Positions 8,513 to 18,450 of a stretch of DNA of 64,000 bases are shown in pieces; within the stretch, counting starts at the first letter, position 1, and each line of letters begins with the position of its first letter. Position numbers and translations under genes: made by a program. Under the pieces are notes generated by a model, which saw only the letters and a program-made list of their open reading frames with translations, ran no database searches and was not told where the DNA came from. The stretch comes from a bacterium 1XD42-1 (GTDB lineage: Bacteria > Bacillota > Clostridia > Oscillospirales > Ruminococcaceae), in the NCBI GenBank assembly GCA_003612625.1, contig RAZJ01000004.1:62001-126000 (forward strand), given 5' to 3'.

Positions 8513-8605
8513 GATACGATGAAAGAAGTATAGGTTAAATTGGATTCCTATACCGTAAGATCCGGAGGTACGCCGGGAAACAATATGGGCAAAGGCGGAG
8601 AACGC

Positions 8606-9481
8606 ATGATTAGAAGTATGACAGGTTACGGAAGGGCGCAGCAAAAAATTGGCCCGAGGGATATTACTGTGGAGATCAAGTCGGTCAATCACCGTTACTT
8701 TGAATTTTCCTCTAAAACCCCCCGGAATTGCGGGTATCTGGAAGAACGATTGAAAACCTATTTGCAGGAGCAGGTCGCCCGCGGAAAAGTGGAAGCCAAT
8801 GTTTTTATGCAGGTAACAGAAGGCGACGCCACAGAAGTGGAATTAAACCGGGATTTGGCTGCCGCTTATGTAAATGCCCTGCGCAGTGTAACAGAATTGG
8901 ATCTCAGGGATGATTTGACATTATCGTCATTGGCACGATTCCCTGATATTTTTACTGTGCGCAGGCAGCAGGAAAATGAAGATGAAGTCTGGCAGGCTGT
9001 AAAAACTGTGGCAGATGAAGCATTGGGAAAATTCGTATCCATGCGGGAAGCTGAGGGTCAGCGGCTGACAGAAGATATTTTGAGCCGTTTGGCAGAAGTT
9101 GAAAAATTAGTGGGACTGGTAGAAGAACGCTCCCCGCAAACGGTGGAAGCCTATCGGGAACGGCTGGCGGCTAAAATTCAGGAAGTTTTAGCGGACCGGC
9201 AGATTGATGAAACACGGATCATTACAGAAGCGGCTATTTTTGCGGACCGGGTAGCAGTAGATGAAGAAACGGTACGGCTTCACAGCCATATTGCCCAGTT
9301 CAAAGAAATTTTAGAATCTGGCGGCTGTGTAGGCCGTAAGCTGGATTTCTTAGTGCAGGAGCTGAACCGGGAAGCAAATACCATTGGCTCCAAGGCGCAG
9401 GATGCACAAATGGCCCGGATCGTAGTAGCATTAAAGAGTAATATTGAAAAAATCCGTGAACAAATCCAGAATCTGGAATAA
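8606..9481 (+). CDS. yicC: YicC/YloC family endoribonuclease
   Basis: 291 residues from MIRSMTGYGRAQ, the invariant start of this family; upstream in-frame codons do not resemble it and GGAG lies 5 nt upstream. The conserved segment EIKSVNHRYFEF and the C-terminal DFLVQELNREANTIGSKAQD block are intact. YicC proteins are endoribonucleases acting on small RNAs in E. coli. First gene of the stretch that runs through remA, gmk, rpoZ and priA. Confidence 0.93.
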   Translation: MIRSMTGYGRAQQKIGPRDITVEIKSVNHRYFEFSSKTPRNCGYLEERLKTYLQEQVARGKVEANVFMQVTEGDATEVELNRDLAAAYVNALRSVTELDLRDDLTLSSLARFPDIFTVRRQQENEDEVWQAVKTVADEALGKFVSMREAEGQRLTEDILSRLAEVEKLVGLVEERSPQTVEAYRERLAAKIQEVLADRQIDETRIITEAAIFADRVAVDEETVRLHSHIAQFKEILESGGCVGRKLDFLVQELNREANTIGSKAQDAQMARIVVALKSNIEKIREQIQNLE

Positions 9482-9524
9482 AAACCGGTTGTTTTGGATA
9501 TTATAAAAAGTAAGGAGTATGCCT

Positions 9525-9788
9525 ATGAAGCTCATCAATATCGGTTTTGGCAATATGGTCTGCGCTAACCGGCTGGTGGCCATTGTCAGCCCGGAATCTG
9601 CCCCGATTAAACGCATTATCCAGGATGCGCGGGATCGTGGGACACTGGTAGATGCGACTTATGGAAGAAGAACCCGGGCAGTCATTATTACAGATTCCGA
9701 TCATGTGATTTTGTCTGCGGTCCAGCCGGAAACCGTTGCCAACCGGCTGGTGGAAGAAGACAGCGGCGAGGATGAGGAAGATGGCTGA
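9525..9788 (+). CDS. remA: RemA-like DNA-binding regulator (DUF370)
   Basis: 87 residues starting [16 protein letters not shown]. The signature [18 protein letters not shown] and [10 protein letters not shown] are diagnostic. In B. subtilis RemA activates extracellular-matrix operons by direct DNA binding. ATG 9525 is preferred over ATG 9519 because AAGGAG (9512-9517) would be only 1 nt from the latter. The last 8 bp overlap gmk, the standard Firmicutes remA-gmk pairing. Confidence 0.95.
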   Translation: MKLINIGFGNMVCANRLVAIVSPESAPIKRIIQDARDRGTLVDATYGRRTRAVIITDSDHVILSAVQPETVANRLVEEDSGEDEEDG

Positions 9789-10389
9789 ACAAGGAACTTT
9801 ATTTATTTATTCCGGCCCTTCCGGCGTAGGGAAAGGCACTTTGTTAGGCCCGTTAATGGACCCGGACAGCCTGCGTTTTTCGGTTTCCATGACAACCCGT
9901 GCCCCCCGTCCCGGGGAAGCAGACGGACGGGAATATTTTTTTGTAAGCCGGGAAGCTTTTGAAGAAACCATTGCTTCCGGCGGGCTGCTGGAATATGCCC
10001 AGTATAATGGCAATTATTATGGGACCCCCCGGAAAATGGTTGAAGAAGAACTGGCACAGGGAAGGGATGTTATCCTGGAAATCGAAGTCCAGGGCGCCCG
10101 CCAGGTGCGGAAAGCTTTCCCGCAGGCAGTATCTATTTTTATCCTGCCGCCCTCCTATGAGATCCTTTGTGAAAGGCTGGCCGGCCGGGGAACAGAATCC
10201 CCTCAGGTGGTGGAAAACCGTTTGGCCCAGGCAAAAAGGGAGCTGTTATGTGCGGGGGAATATGATTATATCATTGTCAACGGGGATGTGGAAACAGCGC
10301 GGAAGCAGCTCCAAGCCGTACTGACAGCAGCTAAATGTGAAAAACGTTTTATGGATCCATTCATTGAAAAGGTGTGTGAGTTTGCATGA
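9781..10389 (+). CDS. gmk: Guanylate kinase
   Basis: 202 residues; phosphorylates GMP to GDP. P-loop GPSGVGKGT is near residue 12; [19 protein letters not shown] is the GMP-binding region and [11 protein letters not shown] the Walker B region. The start MAEQGTLF was chosen over upstream in-frame Met codons inside remA because it gives the normal length. The stop overlaps the rpoZ start (ATGA). Confidence 0.96.
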   Translation: MAEQGTLFIYSGPSGVGKGTLLGPLMDPDSLRFSVSMTTRAPRPGEADGREYFFVSREAFEETIASGGLLEYAQYNGNYYGTPRKMVEEELAQGRDVILEIEVQGARQVRKAFPQAVSIFILPPSYEILCERLAGRGTESPQVVENRLAQAKRELLCAGEYDYIIVNGDVETARKQLQAVLTAAKCEKRFMDPFIEKVCEFA

Positions 10390-10592
10390 ATATGTTAAGA
10401 CCTTCTATGACTTCCATTATTAAGCCAGGGGATAATTATTACAGCTTCGTGGTAGGGGTGGCAAAACGGGCCCGCCAGATTGCCGAAGTGGAAGACGAAA
10501 ACCATGAAATCACAGATGAAAAACCGGTCAAAAAAGCCGTGGAAGAATTTGCAGCAGGAAGATACCGGATTGGACATTCGGGACAGAGCTGA
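10386..10592 (+). CDS. rpoZ: RNA polymerase omega subunit
   Basis: 68 residues: RPSMTSIIKPGDNYYSFVVGVAKRAR matches the omega core (short pieces: NYYSFVVGVAKRARQI), followed by the KPVKKAVEEFAAGR helix. Overlaps gmk by 4 bp. In many Firmicutes coaBC follows rpoZ; here priA follows directly after 30 bp. Confidence 0.93.
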   Translation: MNMLRPSMTSIIKPGDNYYSFVVGVAKRARQIAEVEDENHEITDEKPVKKAVEEFAAGRYRIGHSGQS

Positions 10593-10622
10593 TCCGGCTG
10601 GAAAAAGGCAGGCTGTTAGCAA

Positions 10623-13073
10623 ATGATGGTTCAGACAGCGCGGGTTGCTTTGGAAAATGCTTCCCTCCAATATGACAGGCTTTATTCCTACCGGGTGCCG
10701 GAAGGAATGTCCCTTTTAGCAGGGTGCCGGGTCACAGTGCCTTTCGGCGCTGGAAACCGTACCCGTTTGGGTATCGCAATGGAAGTCAGCCAGGAGGAAG
10801 GGGAAGGTTTAAAATCCCTTTCTTCTGTTGTTGATACAGCCCCCTTGCTGAATGGGGAATTGCTGGGTTTAGCCCGGTGGCTGCGGGAAAATACATTCTG
10901 CTGTTATTATGATGCTGTCCGGACTTTACTGCCTCCGGGAATGGGGGTAGATCTTCGTTATACCTATGAGCTTTCCAGGGAACCCCAGGAAGCCTTAACA
11001 CTGGAAGGCGATCAGAAAAGAATCATAGAATACCTCCAGGGCCGGGGGAAGCCTGTCCGGGAAGAAACGCTGCTGGCCGCATTGGGACTGGCAGCAGACA
11101 GCCCCTGCTTACAGGATTTGTGCCGGGCAGGTATCCTTTTAAAATCCCAGGAAGCCCGGCAGAAAATTCTCGATGGACGGCAGGTTATGGTCCGTTTGGA
11201 GGACGGTATTCAGGAATTATCAGATGTGACAGCAAAAATTACAGCAAAACAGCGGGACGTGGTGCAGCTTTTGTGCGAAACCGGGGAAGCTTCTGTCAAG
11301 GAAGTCTGCTACTTTGCCGCAGTAGGCCGCACCGTTATTGAACGCCTGGAAAAAGCCCATATCGTCCGCTGCTTTACCCGTGAAATATACAGGACTTCTT
11401 ATCAGGCTCCGGCACAGTCTGATCCGGCTGAAATCCAGCTTTCCGAAGAACAGCAGCAAGCTTGCGGGACTTTGTGCCAGTTATATGACACAGGTGAAGC
11501 CAAAGGCGCTTTATTATATGGCGTGACCGGAAGCGGCAAAACAGAAGTATTTTTACGGGTGATCCGTCATGTGCTGGACAGCGGCCGGGGCGCAATTGTC
11601 TTAGTGCCGGAAATTTCCCTGACCCCCCAGACGGCAGCCCGGTTCCGCCGGTATTTTGGGGAAGACGTGGCAGTCCTCCACAGCAGTCTTTCCATGAGTG
11701 AACGGATGGACGAATGGAAACGGATTAAAAATGGGAAAGCCCGGATTGCCGTAGGAACCCGTAGTGCTGTTTTTGCTCCGGTGGAGCATTTGGGCCTGAT
11801 CGTAATGGACGAAGAACAGGAAAGCTCTTATAAATCGGAAAAATCTCCCCGGTACCATGCCCGGGATGTGGCGCGGATACGGGCTGCCCATCATAAAGCA
11901 TTGCTTTTGCTGGCGTCGGCGACCCCCAGTATAGAGAGCTATTTCCGGGCCTGCCAGGGCAAATATACTTTGGTTTCTTTAAAAAACCGCTACGGCAATG
12001 CAAAATTGCCGGATGTCCATATTTTAGATATGGCAACCCAGGGCTTAACGGCAGTTGGGGACTGCCTGTCCGCGGAGCTGGCCCAGGAGCTGCAAGCTGC
12101 TTTGGATCGGGGGGAACAGTCCATCCTGCTGCTGAATCGCAGGGGATTCCATACTTTAATCAAATGTGCTGTCTGCGGTACCGTTGCTTACTGCCCAAAC
12201 TGCTCGGTAGCTTTGACATATCACAGCGCCAATGGCCATTTTATGTGCCATTACTGCGGCCATGGAGAACCGGCGGCTTCTTCTTTATGTCCCCAATGCG
12301 GCAGTAAATTCCGCCGTTTTTCCGGCGTAGGGACACAGAAAGTCCAGGAAGAATTGGAAAAATTATTCCCCAAGGCCCGGATATTGCGGATGGATATGGA
12401 TACTACTATGGCAAGGGATTCTCACGAACGGATGCTGGGGGATTTCGCCGCGGGAAAATATGACATTATGATCGGCACCCAAATGGTTGCAAAAGGGCTG
12501 GATTTCCCCAATGTCACATTGGTCGGGATATTATCCGCAGATGCTTCCCTGTATGCCCAGGATTACCGCAGCTTTGAACGGGCGTTTTCTTTATTCACCC
12601 AGGTAGTAGGCCGTTCCGGACGTGCAGAAAAACCTGGCCGGGCTTTTATCCAGACGTTTACTCCGGAAAATCCGGTGATTGAATTGGCTGCCAGTCAGGA
12701 TTATCCCGCTTTTTATCAGGAGGAAATTGCAAGCAGGAAAATCCATTTATATCCGCCCTTTTGCGATATGATGGGAATTGGATTTTCCGGGCCGGATCAG
12801 AAAGAGGTTGCCCAGGCTGCCCGGACATTTTTAGAACATTTGGTGGAATCTGCAAAAACAGGATATCCGGATATGCCTTTACGGGTATTAGGCCCTTGTG
12901 AAAGCCAGATTGCCCGGATTGCCGGAAAATACCGCTGGCGGATGGTGGTAAAATGTGTGGCAAATGCCCGGTTCCGCCAGTTTTTGCGGGAACAGGTGGA
13001 ATGGTACTGCGGGCAAAAAGAATGGAAACGGGTTGCCGTTTATATAGACCCCCGCTGTGAAAGCAGTTTGTAG
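10623..13073 (+). CDS. priA: Primosomal replication-restart helicase PriA
   Basis: 816 residues. The N-terminal DNA-binding domain contains LYSYRVPE and GCRVTVPFG. The DEAD-like helicase core has Walker A GVTGSGKTEVF, Walker B DEEQ (most PriA have DEEH) followed by RYHARDVA. A zinc-binding block of eight Cys follows (CAVCGTVAYCPNC, then CHYCG, then CPQCG), and helicase motifs VI GRSGRAEKPG close the core. It reloads the replisome at stalled forks. Start at 10623 or at the adjacent ATG 10626. A terminator overlaps the stop codon. Confidence 0.96.
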   Translation: MMVQTARVALENASLQYDRLYSYRVPEGMSLLAGCRVTVPFGAGNRTRLGIAMEVSQEEGEGLKSLSSVVDTAPLLNGELLGLARWLRENTFCCYYDAVRTLLPPGMGVDLRYTYELSREPQEALTLEGDQKRIIEYLQGRGKPVREETLLAALGLAADSPCLQDLCRAGILLKSQEARQKILDGRQVMVRLEDGIQELSDVTAKITAKQRDVVQLLCETGEASVKEVCYFAAVGRTVIERLEKAHIVRCFTREIYRTSYQAPAQSDPAEIQLSEEQQQACGTLCQLYDTGEAKGALLYGVTGSGKTEVFLRVIRHVLDSGRGAIVLVPEISLTPQTAARFRRYFGEDVAVLHSSLSMSERMDEWKRIKNGKARIAVGTRSAVFAPVEHLGLIVMDEEQESSYKSEKSPRYHARDVARIRAAHHKALLLLASATPSIESYFRACQGKYTLVSLKNRYGNAKLPDVHILDMATQGLTAVGDCLSAELAQELQAALDRGEQSILLLNRRGFHTLIKCAVCGTVAYCPNCSVALTYHSANGHFMCHYCGHGEPAASSLCPQCGSKFRRFSGVGTQKVQEELEKLFPKARILRMDMDTTMARDSHERMLGDFAAGKYDIMIGTQMVAKGLDFPNVTLVGILSADASLYAQDYRSFERAFSLFTQVVGRSGRAEKPGRAFIQTFTPENPVIELAASQDYPAFYQEEIASRKIHLYPPFCDMMGIGFSGPDQKEVAQAARTFLEHLVESAKTGYPDMPLRVLGPCESQIARIAGKYRWRMVVKCVANARFRQFLREQVEWYCGQKEWKRVAVYIDPRCESSL

Positions 13074-13084
13074 CGGGGATTTTT
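13050..13084 (+). terminator. Intrinsic terminator overlapping the priA stop
   Basis: CCCCGCT (13050-13056) pairs with AGCGGGG (13072-13078), followed by A and five T. The second arm overlaps the TAG stop codon, so the hairpin is partly coding. Confidence 0.7.
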
Positions 13085-13168
13085 ATTGAGAATTTATTCA
13101 AAATTTTTTTAAAAACCTGTATTTATCATTAGATATACTGGAACAACAGCAAAGGAGATTTGGAAATC

Positions 13169-13645
13169 ATGGGATTGCGCAATGTGCTTGTAAATGGAGA
13201 TGAAAGGCTGCGGAAAAAATCCCGTCCTGTAACGGAATTTGACCAGCGGCTTTGGAACCTGTTGGATGATTTGTATGAAACCATGCAGGAACGGAACGGA
13301 GTCGGAATTGCCGCACCTCAGGTAGGCATCCTGCGGCGGGCTGTGGTCATTGATGTGGGAGAAGGCAAAGTAGAACTGATTAACCCAGAAATTGTAGAAA
13401 AAGAAGGGGATCAGTATGGTACAGAAGGCTGTTTATCTGTTCCAGGGGAATGGGGCATGGTGCACCGGCCGAAAAAAGTTAAGGTGAAAGCTCAGGACCG
13501 GAATGGAGAGCCTTTTGAATTGGAAGCAGAAGACTATTTAGCCGTAGCGGCATGTCATGAAACCGATCATTTAGAAGGGGTACTCTTTATTGATCTGGCT
13601 GACCGGATGCTGGATGAATCTGAATTAGAGGAGATAGATGAATGA
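13169..13645 (+). CDS. def: Peptide deformylase
   Basis: 158 residues. All three motifs are present: [18 protein letters not shown] with the metal-ligand Cys, and HETDHLEG with two His ligands and the catalytic Glu. It removes the formyl group from nascent N-termini. ATG 13169 is preferred over TTG 13160, which is too close to AGGAG (13154-13158). The stop overlaps fmt (ATGA); these two enzymes remove and add the same formyl group. Confidence 0.96.
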   Translation: MGLRNVLVNGDERLRKKSRPVTEFDQRLWNLLDDLYETMQERNGVGIAAPQVGILRRAVVIDVGEGKVELINPEIVEKEGDQYGTEGCLSVPGEWGMVHRPKKVKVKAQDRNGEPFELEAEDYLAVAACHETDHLEGVLFIDLADRMLDESELEEIDE

Positions 13646-14559
13646 GGCTCCTTTTTATGGGTACGCCGGAATTTGCAGTCCCTTGTTTGGCCCGTTTAAT
13701 TGCGGATGGCCATGAAATTACAGGAGTTTTTACCCAGCCCGACAAGCCGAAAGGCAGGGGCCATAAATTAGCCCCGCCTCCTGTGAAAGAATTAGCCCTC
13801 CAGCATAATCTGACAGTTTACCAGCCGGAAAAATTACGGGATGGAAAGGCTTTGGAAATTTTCCATGCTTTGAAGCCGGATTTAGCTGTGGTAGTGGCTT
13901 ATGGGCGCATTTTGCCAAAAGAACTGCTGGAGGTACCGCCTTTGGGCTGTGTCAATGTCCATGGCTCTTTGCTGCCGAAATACCGGGGAGCTGCCCCTAT
14001 CCAGTGGAGCGTTTTAAATGGCGATCCCGTTGGCGGCATTACCACTATGTATATGGCGGAAGGGCTGGACAGCGGCGATATGATTTTGCAGGAAAAAACA
14101 CCCATTGGGGAAAATGAAACTTCCGGGGAACTATATGAAAGGCTTTCCCAAATGGGGGCATCTTTGCTTTCTGAAACACTGAAACAGATTGCTTCTGGAA
14201 TTGCCCTCCGCATCCCCCAGGAAGAATCCCAGGCAACGTTAGCCCCCATGCTGGAAAAACCCATGGGACAGCTTGATTTTTCCAAACCGGCCTTTGCTGT
14301 CCATAAATGGATCTGCGGCATGAATCCTTGGCCGGCCGCTTTCACCGCTTTGGACGGAATGCCGGTGAAGGTTTACCGTTCCCGGATCGCCCAGGGAGAA
14401 GGGGAACCTGGTACGATTCTGCCGGGAAAAGGATTGACAGTAGCCTGCGGCCAGGGGGCTGTGGAATTATTGGAAATCCAGGCCCAGGGAGGAAAACGGA
14501 TGGCGGCGGCAGATTATTTGCGGGGGCATCCTTTGCAGACACCAAAAGCAGGCATTTAA
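13642..14559 (+). CDS. fmt: Methionyl-tRNA formyltransferase
   Basis: 305 residues. [10 protein letters not shown] is at the N-terminus and the formyl-transferase catalytic region [16 protein letters not shown] contains the SLLPKYRG folate-site signature with the catalytic Asn/His surroundings. The C-terminal OB-like domain for tRNA binding is present. It uses 10-formyl-THF, a product of the FolD pathway. Coupled to def by a 4-bp overlap. Confidence 0.96.
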   Translation: MRLLFMGTPEFAVPCLARLIADGHEITGVFTQPDKPKGRGHKLAPPPVKELALQHNLTVYQPEKLRDGKALEIFHALKPDLAVVVAYGRILPKELLEVPPLGCVNVHGSLLPKYRGAAPIQWSVLNGDPVGGITTMYMAEGLDSGDMILQEKTPIGENETSGELYERLSQMGASLLSETLKQIASGIALRIPQEESQATLAPMLEKPMGQLDFSKPAFAVHKWICGMNPWPAAFTALDGMPVKVYRSRIAQGEGEPGTILPGKGLTVACGQGAVELLEIQAQGGKRMAAADYLRGHPLQTPKAGI

Positions 14560-14602
14560 CAGCCTGCTGTACAGGCTTTCAATTATTGGGAGGTGAGCGG
14601 CC

Positions 14603-15292
14603 ATGTTCTGGCCAGATAAATATTATTTTATTTTTGTGATCCCTGCCATGCTGTGGGCAATGTGGGCGCAAGCCAAGGTAAACAGTACCTTTTCAAAATA
14701 TGGCCAGGTATTTTCTAAACGGGGTTTAACAGCCTCCCAAGCGGCCCGCCGTATTTTAGATGATAATGGTTTGCGGAATATCCGTATTGAACGCATCCGA
14801 GGGAATTTAACAGACCATTATGACCCCACAGCAGATGTGATCCGGCTTTCGGACAGTGTGATTAACAGCACTTCCGTAGCGGCTATCGGAGTTGCGGCCC
14901 ATGAATGCGGCCATGCCGTACAACATGCCCAGAATTACTCCCCTCTTATCTTCCGGAATGCCATCATTCCCATTACCAATTTTGGTTCCAAATTAGCAAT
15001 CCCTTTGTTTATTGCCGGATTGTTTTTTTCTACTACTTTATGTAATCTGGGTATCCTGCTGTTCAGCCTGACGGCTTTGTTCCAGCTTGTTACCCTGCCC
15101 GTAGAATTTAATGCTTCCGCCCGGGCTTTGCGGACACTGGACGACTGGAATTATTTAGACAGCGGGGAATTGCGGGGCGCAAAACAGGTCCTGTCTGCCG
15201 CTGCTATGACTTATGTAGCGGCGCTGGCTGTTTCATTGGCCCAGCTTCTGCGGCTGATGGCCATTGCCGGTTCCCGGAGGCGGGATGACTAA
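14603..15292 (+). CDS. YugP-type neutral zinc metallopeptidase, membrane bound
   Basis: 229 residues, one N-terminal and two to three later hydrophobic segments. Zinc motif HECGH within GVAAHECGHAVQHAQNY is diagnostic for the DUF/neutral zinc metallopeptidase (Peptidase_M48-like, YugP) family. GGAGGTGAG lies 6 nt before ATG 14603. Substrate unknown. It sits between fmt and rsmB as in many Firmicutes, and its end overlaps rsmB by 8 bp. Confidence 0.9.
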   Translation: MFWPDKYYFIFVIPAMLWAMWAQAKVNSTFSKYGQVFSKRGLTASQAARRILDDNGLRNIRIERIRGNLTDHYDPTADVIRLSDSVINSTSVAAIGVAAHECGHAVQHAQNYSPLIFRNAIIPITNFGSKLAIPLFIAGLFFSTTLCNLGILLFSLTALFQLVTLPVEFNASARALRTLDDWNYLDSGELRGAKQVLSAAAMTYVAALAVSLAQLLRLMAIAGSRRRDD

Positions 15293-16589
15293 AACGCCGC
15301 GCTCAAGAAGCGCTGCTCATGTATCTGCTGCACGGCTCACCGCCGCTCAAGCATTATTGCGGGTGGAAAAGGGCGCCTATTCCAATTTATCTTTTACAGG
15401 GCTGTGCGGCAGTTTAGACAGCCGGGAAATGGCATTTGCTTCTGCGCTGTTTTATACAGCTTTGGAGCGCCGCCTTACCATTGACCATATTTTAAAATGT
15501 TACAGCGCCAAGCCTTTGGATACCCTTCTTCCAGAGGTTATGGCGTCGTTGCGTCTGGGTATCTGCCAGCTTCTTTATCTGGAAAGCGTAGATGACTATG
15601 CTGCTGTCAGCCAGAGTGTGGAATTAGCAAAAGCCCTGGGTGTACCGGAAGCTTCCGGATTTGTCAACGGCGTTTTACGGGCCTTTTTGCGGGCAGGGAA
15701 AAAAATTCCTCCCGTTCGGGGCGGCCGGGGAGACCGGCTTTCCGTCACCTATTCCTGTCCCCGGTGGCTGGTGAAACGGCTGCTGAAAGCTTATGGGGAA
15801 GAAGATACCCTGCATATATTGGAAGGTTCTTTGGGAAAGCCCCCTTTCTTTTTACGGGTGAATACAACGCAGATTACACCGGAACAACTGGCGGAACAAC
15901 TGGCGGCAGAAGGCGTGGAAGCGGCTGTCCAGCCAGATGCACCAGGCTGTTTACTGGCCCAAAGCAGCGCCGTGGAAGCCTTAGAAGCCTTTCAACAAGG
16001 GCTGTTCCATGTGCAGGATAAAGCATCCCAGCTTTGTGCTTTGGCAGTGGAAGCAAAGACTGGGGAACGGGTGCTGGATGTATGTGCTGCCCCGGGTGGA
16101 AAAAGCTTTACCATTGCGGAAGAAATGGACAACCAAGGACAAGTTGTTGCTTTGGATCTCCATCCCCACCGGGTCGGGCTGATTCAGGAAGGCGCTGAAA
16201 GGCTGGGCTTGTCCATTGTAGAGGCAAAATCAGGGGATGCGTCTGTTTTTGATCCTGCATTGGGGAATTTTGACCGGGTGCTGTGTGATGTGCCTTGTTC
16301 CGGCTTCGGGATTATCCGGCGGAAACCGGAAATTAAATATAAAACACCGGACAGTGTGGAAAATCTTCCGGAAATTCAGCATAAAATCCTCCAAACCTCG
16401 GCAAACTATGTAAAGCCAGGTGGCAGGCTGGTTTATTCTACCTGTACCCTTCTGCCGGAGGAAAATGGGGGAGTCGTTTCCCGGTTCCTGGAGGGAAGTA
16501 CCGGATTCACACTGTCCTCGGAAAAGACTCTGCTGGGCGGGGAAACCGATGGCTTTTATATGGCAGTTTTACAGCGGTGTCTTAAATGA
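15285..16589 (+). CDS. rsmB: 16S rRNA (cytosine-967-C5)-methyltransferase
   Basis: 434 residues. The N-terminal NusB-like domain (about 20-150) is followed by the SAM-dependent methyltransferase: APGGKSFTIAEEM binds SAM, and the two Cys of m5C enzymes are in PCSGFG and YSTCTLLPEEN. ATG 15285 was chosen; an in-frame TTG at 15264 lacks a spaced ribosome-binding site. Confidence 0.94.
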   Translation: MTKTPRSRSAAHVSAARLTAAQALLRVEKGAYSNLSFTGLCGSLDSREMAFASALFYTALERRLTIDHILKCYSAKPLDTLLPEVMASLRLGICQLLYLESVDDYAAVSQSVELAKALGVPEASGFVNGVLRAFLRAGKKIPPVRGGRGDRLSVTYSCPRWLVKRLLKAYGEEDTLHILEGSLGKPPFFLRVNTTQITPEQLAEQLAAEGVEAAVQPDAPGCLLAQSSAVEALEAFQQGLFHVQDKASQLCALAVEAKTGERVLDVCAAPGGKSFTIAEEMDNQGQVVALDLHPHRVGLIQEGAERLGLSIVEAKSGDASVFDPALGNFDRVLCDVPCSGFGIIRRKPEIKYKTPDSVENLPEIQHKILQTSANYVKPGGRLVYSTCTLLPEENGGVVSRFLEGSTGFTLSSEKTLLGGETDGFYMAVLQRCLK

Positions 16590-16595
16590 GGAAAT

Positions 16596-17660
16596 ATGAT
16601 GGAAAAGATTGATATAAAATCCTTAACACTGCCAAAACTGGAAAAGCTGGTACAGGAAATGGGGCTGCCGAAATACCGGGCTGGTCAGATATTCCGCTGG
16701 CTTCATCAAAAACAAGTGCTGTCTTTTGCAGAGATGAGCGATCTGTCTGGGGAATTGCGGGAAAAATTAGCCGGAAAATGCTACATAAACCCTGTAAGCA
16801 TTAAAAAAAAGCTTGTTTCCGCCCTGGATGGTACGGTAAAATATCTTTATGAGCTTGCAGACGGCAACTGTATCGAAGCCGTACTCATGGAATACCATCA
16901 TGGCATGGCATTATGTATTTCCACTCAGGTGGGATGCCGGATGGGCTGTAAATTTTGTGCCTCAACCTTGGGCGGAAAAGTCCGGGATTTAACTCCGGCG
17001 GAAATGCTGGAAGAAGTTTATGCGGCAGGCCGGGACAGCGGAAAGCGCATTGGCAGTCTGGTGCTTATGGGAATCGGGGAGCCTTTGGATAATTTTGAAA
17101 ATGTTATGGATTTTTTAGAAATCCTGTCCTGCCCCCAGGGACTGAATTTATCCCAGCGGCATGTATCTTTGTCAACCTGCGGACTGGTGGATCAGATTTA
17201 CCAGTTGACCAAAAGGAAAAGCCAGCTTACTTTATCGGTTTCCCTTCACGCGCCAAATGACGCCATCCGGAACCGTTCTATGCCTGTGAACCGGAAATAT
17301 CCCATAGATACCTTATTAAAGGCTTGCAGGGATTATTTTACAGCCACAGGACGCAGGGTATCCTTTGAATATGCCTTAATTGCCGGAGTCAATGACAAAC
17401 CGGAACATGCAAAAGAATTAGCAAAGCGCCTGCAAGGGATGAATGCCCATGTAAATTTGATTCCGGTCAATCCGGTGCAGGAAACCGGTATGAAACGGGG
17501 AAGCCGGGAATCGGTACGCCGGTTTCAGGAGCTTCTGGCCAGCCTGGGGATCAACGCGACAGTACGGCGGGAACTGGGCAGCGACATCAGTGCCGCTTGC
17601 GGCCAGCTCCGCCGTCAGGATCAGCAAGGCCGTCCTTCCATATTGGAAGGGCAAAAATGA
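16596..17660 (+). CDS. rlmN: 23S rRNA (adenine-2503-C2)-methyltransferase, radical SAM
   Basis: 354 residues. Radical-SAM cluster motif CRMGCKFC (CxxxCxxC) follows STQVG. Other RlmN blocks: LVLMGIGEPLDNFENV, LSTCGLVDQI, SVSLHAPND. RlmN also methylates some tRNAs. The gene may start at ATG 16596 or 16599. 6 bp after rsmB, forming a pair of rRNA methyltransferases. Confidence 0.96.
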   Translation: MMEKIDIKSLTLPKLEKLVQEMGLPKYRAGQIFRWLHQKQVLSFAEMSDLSGELREKLAGKCYINPVSIKKKLVSALDGTVKYLYELADGNCIEAVLMEYHHGMALCISTQVGCRMGCKFCASTLGGKVRDLTPAEMLEEVYAAGRDSGKRIGSLVLMGIGEPLDNFENVMDFLEILSCPQGLNLSQRHVSLSTCGLVDQIYQLTKRKSQLTLSVSLHAPNDAIRNRSMPVNRKYPIDTLLKACRDYFTATGRRVSFEYALIAGVNDKPEHAKELAKRLQGMNAHVNLIPVNPVQETGMKRGSRESVRRFQELLASLGINATVRRELGSDISAACGQLRRQDQQGRPSILEGQK

Positions 17661-17704
17661 TAATTTGAAAGTGCGCCATAGGCGGGCGCCGGGGAGGAAT
17701 CTTT

Positions 17705-18436
17705 TTGATCAGGATCTATGGAGGAACCGATGAAGGCCGTGTACGTTCGGTGAACCAGGATGCCTATGTCTGTGAAGTACTGGACAGCGAAACCGCTTAT
17801 GCTATACTTTGCGATGGCATGGGCGGTGCAGGGGGCCATATTGCCAGTTCCCGGACTGCCCAGATTATTGGCCATGCCCTTTCCCGGGGATTAGCTTCCG
17901 GGACGCCGGCTGCGTCATTCCAAGCCCTGTTTACCTCGGCGGCTTCGGCGGCAAATGCCGTTATTTATGATATGGCCCGGCAAGACCCAGCTTTAGCCGG
18001 AATGGGGACTACGGTAGTGATTCTGGCTGTAAAAGGCGGAATTGCTTATATCGGCCATGCGGGGGACAGCCGGATTTATGAAATCATTGGGGAGCCTCCT
18101 TATCCCCGCAAGCTTACAAAAGATCACAGCATGGTCCAGCAATTAGTGGATGTGGGCCGCATTACAGAAGAAGAAGCAAAAGATCATCCAAAACGTAATT
18201 TAATTACCCGTGCCGTTGGTGTAGAACGGGAGGTACGTCTGGAATATATGGAACAGCCTTTTGTAACAGGCAGATTGCTGCTTTGTACAGATGGTTTATA
18301 TAATTTTGCGCCTCCGGAGGATCATATGGATTTGATTTTAAGCTGCGCCAGTGACGAAGATTTATACCTGCTAATCGACGAAGCCAACAAAGCAGGCGGT
18401 GCAGATAATATTACTGCCCTTATCGTCGTAAAATAG
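17705..18436 (+). CDS. prpC: PP2C-type Ser/Thr protein phosphatase
   Basis: 243 residues, TTG start at 17705 with GGAGG 7 nt upstream. PP2C metal-site motifs: DEGRVRSVNQDAY, CDGMGGAGGH, GHAGDSR and GGADNIT. The C-terminal half has TRAVG. It dephosphorylates targets of the kinase encoded 14 bp downstream; the pair regulates cell-wall growth, division and ribosome assembly in other Firmicutes. Confidence 0.95.
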   Translation: MIRIYGGTDEGRVRSVNQDAYVCEVLDSETAYAILCDGMGGAGGHIASSRTAQIIGHALSRGLASGTPAASFQALFTSAASAANAVIYDMARQDPALAGMGTTVVILAVKGGIAYIGHAGDSRIYEIIGEPPYPRKLTKDHSMVQQLVDVGRITEEEAKDHPKRNLITRAVGVEREVRLEYMEQPFVTGRLLLCTDGLYNFAPPEDHMDLILSCASDEDLYLLIDEANKAGGADNITALIVVK

Positions 18437-18450
18437 CCGGGAGGACGTTT

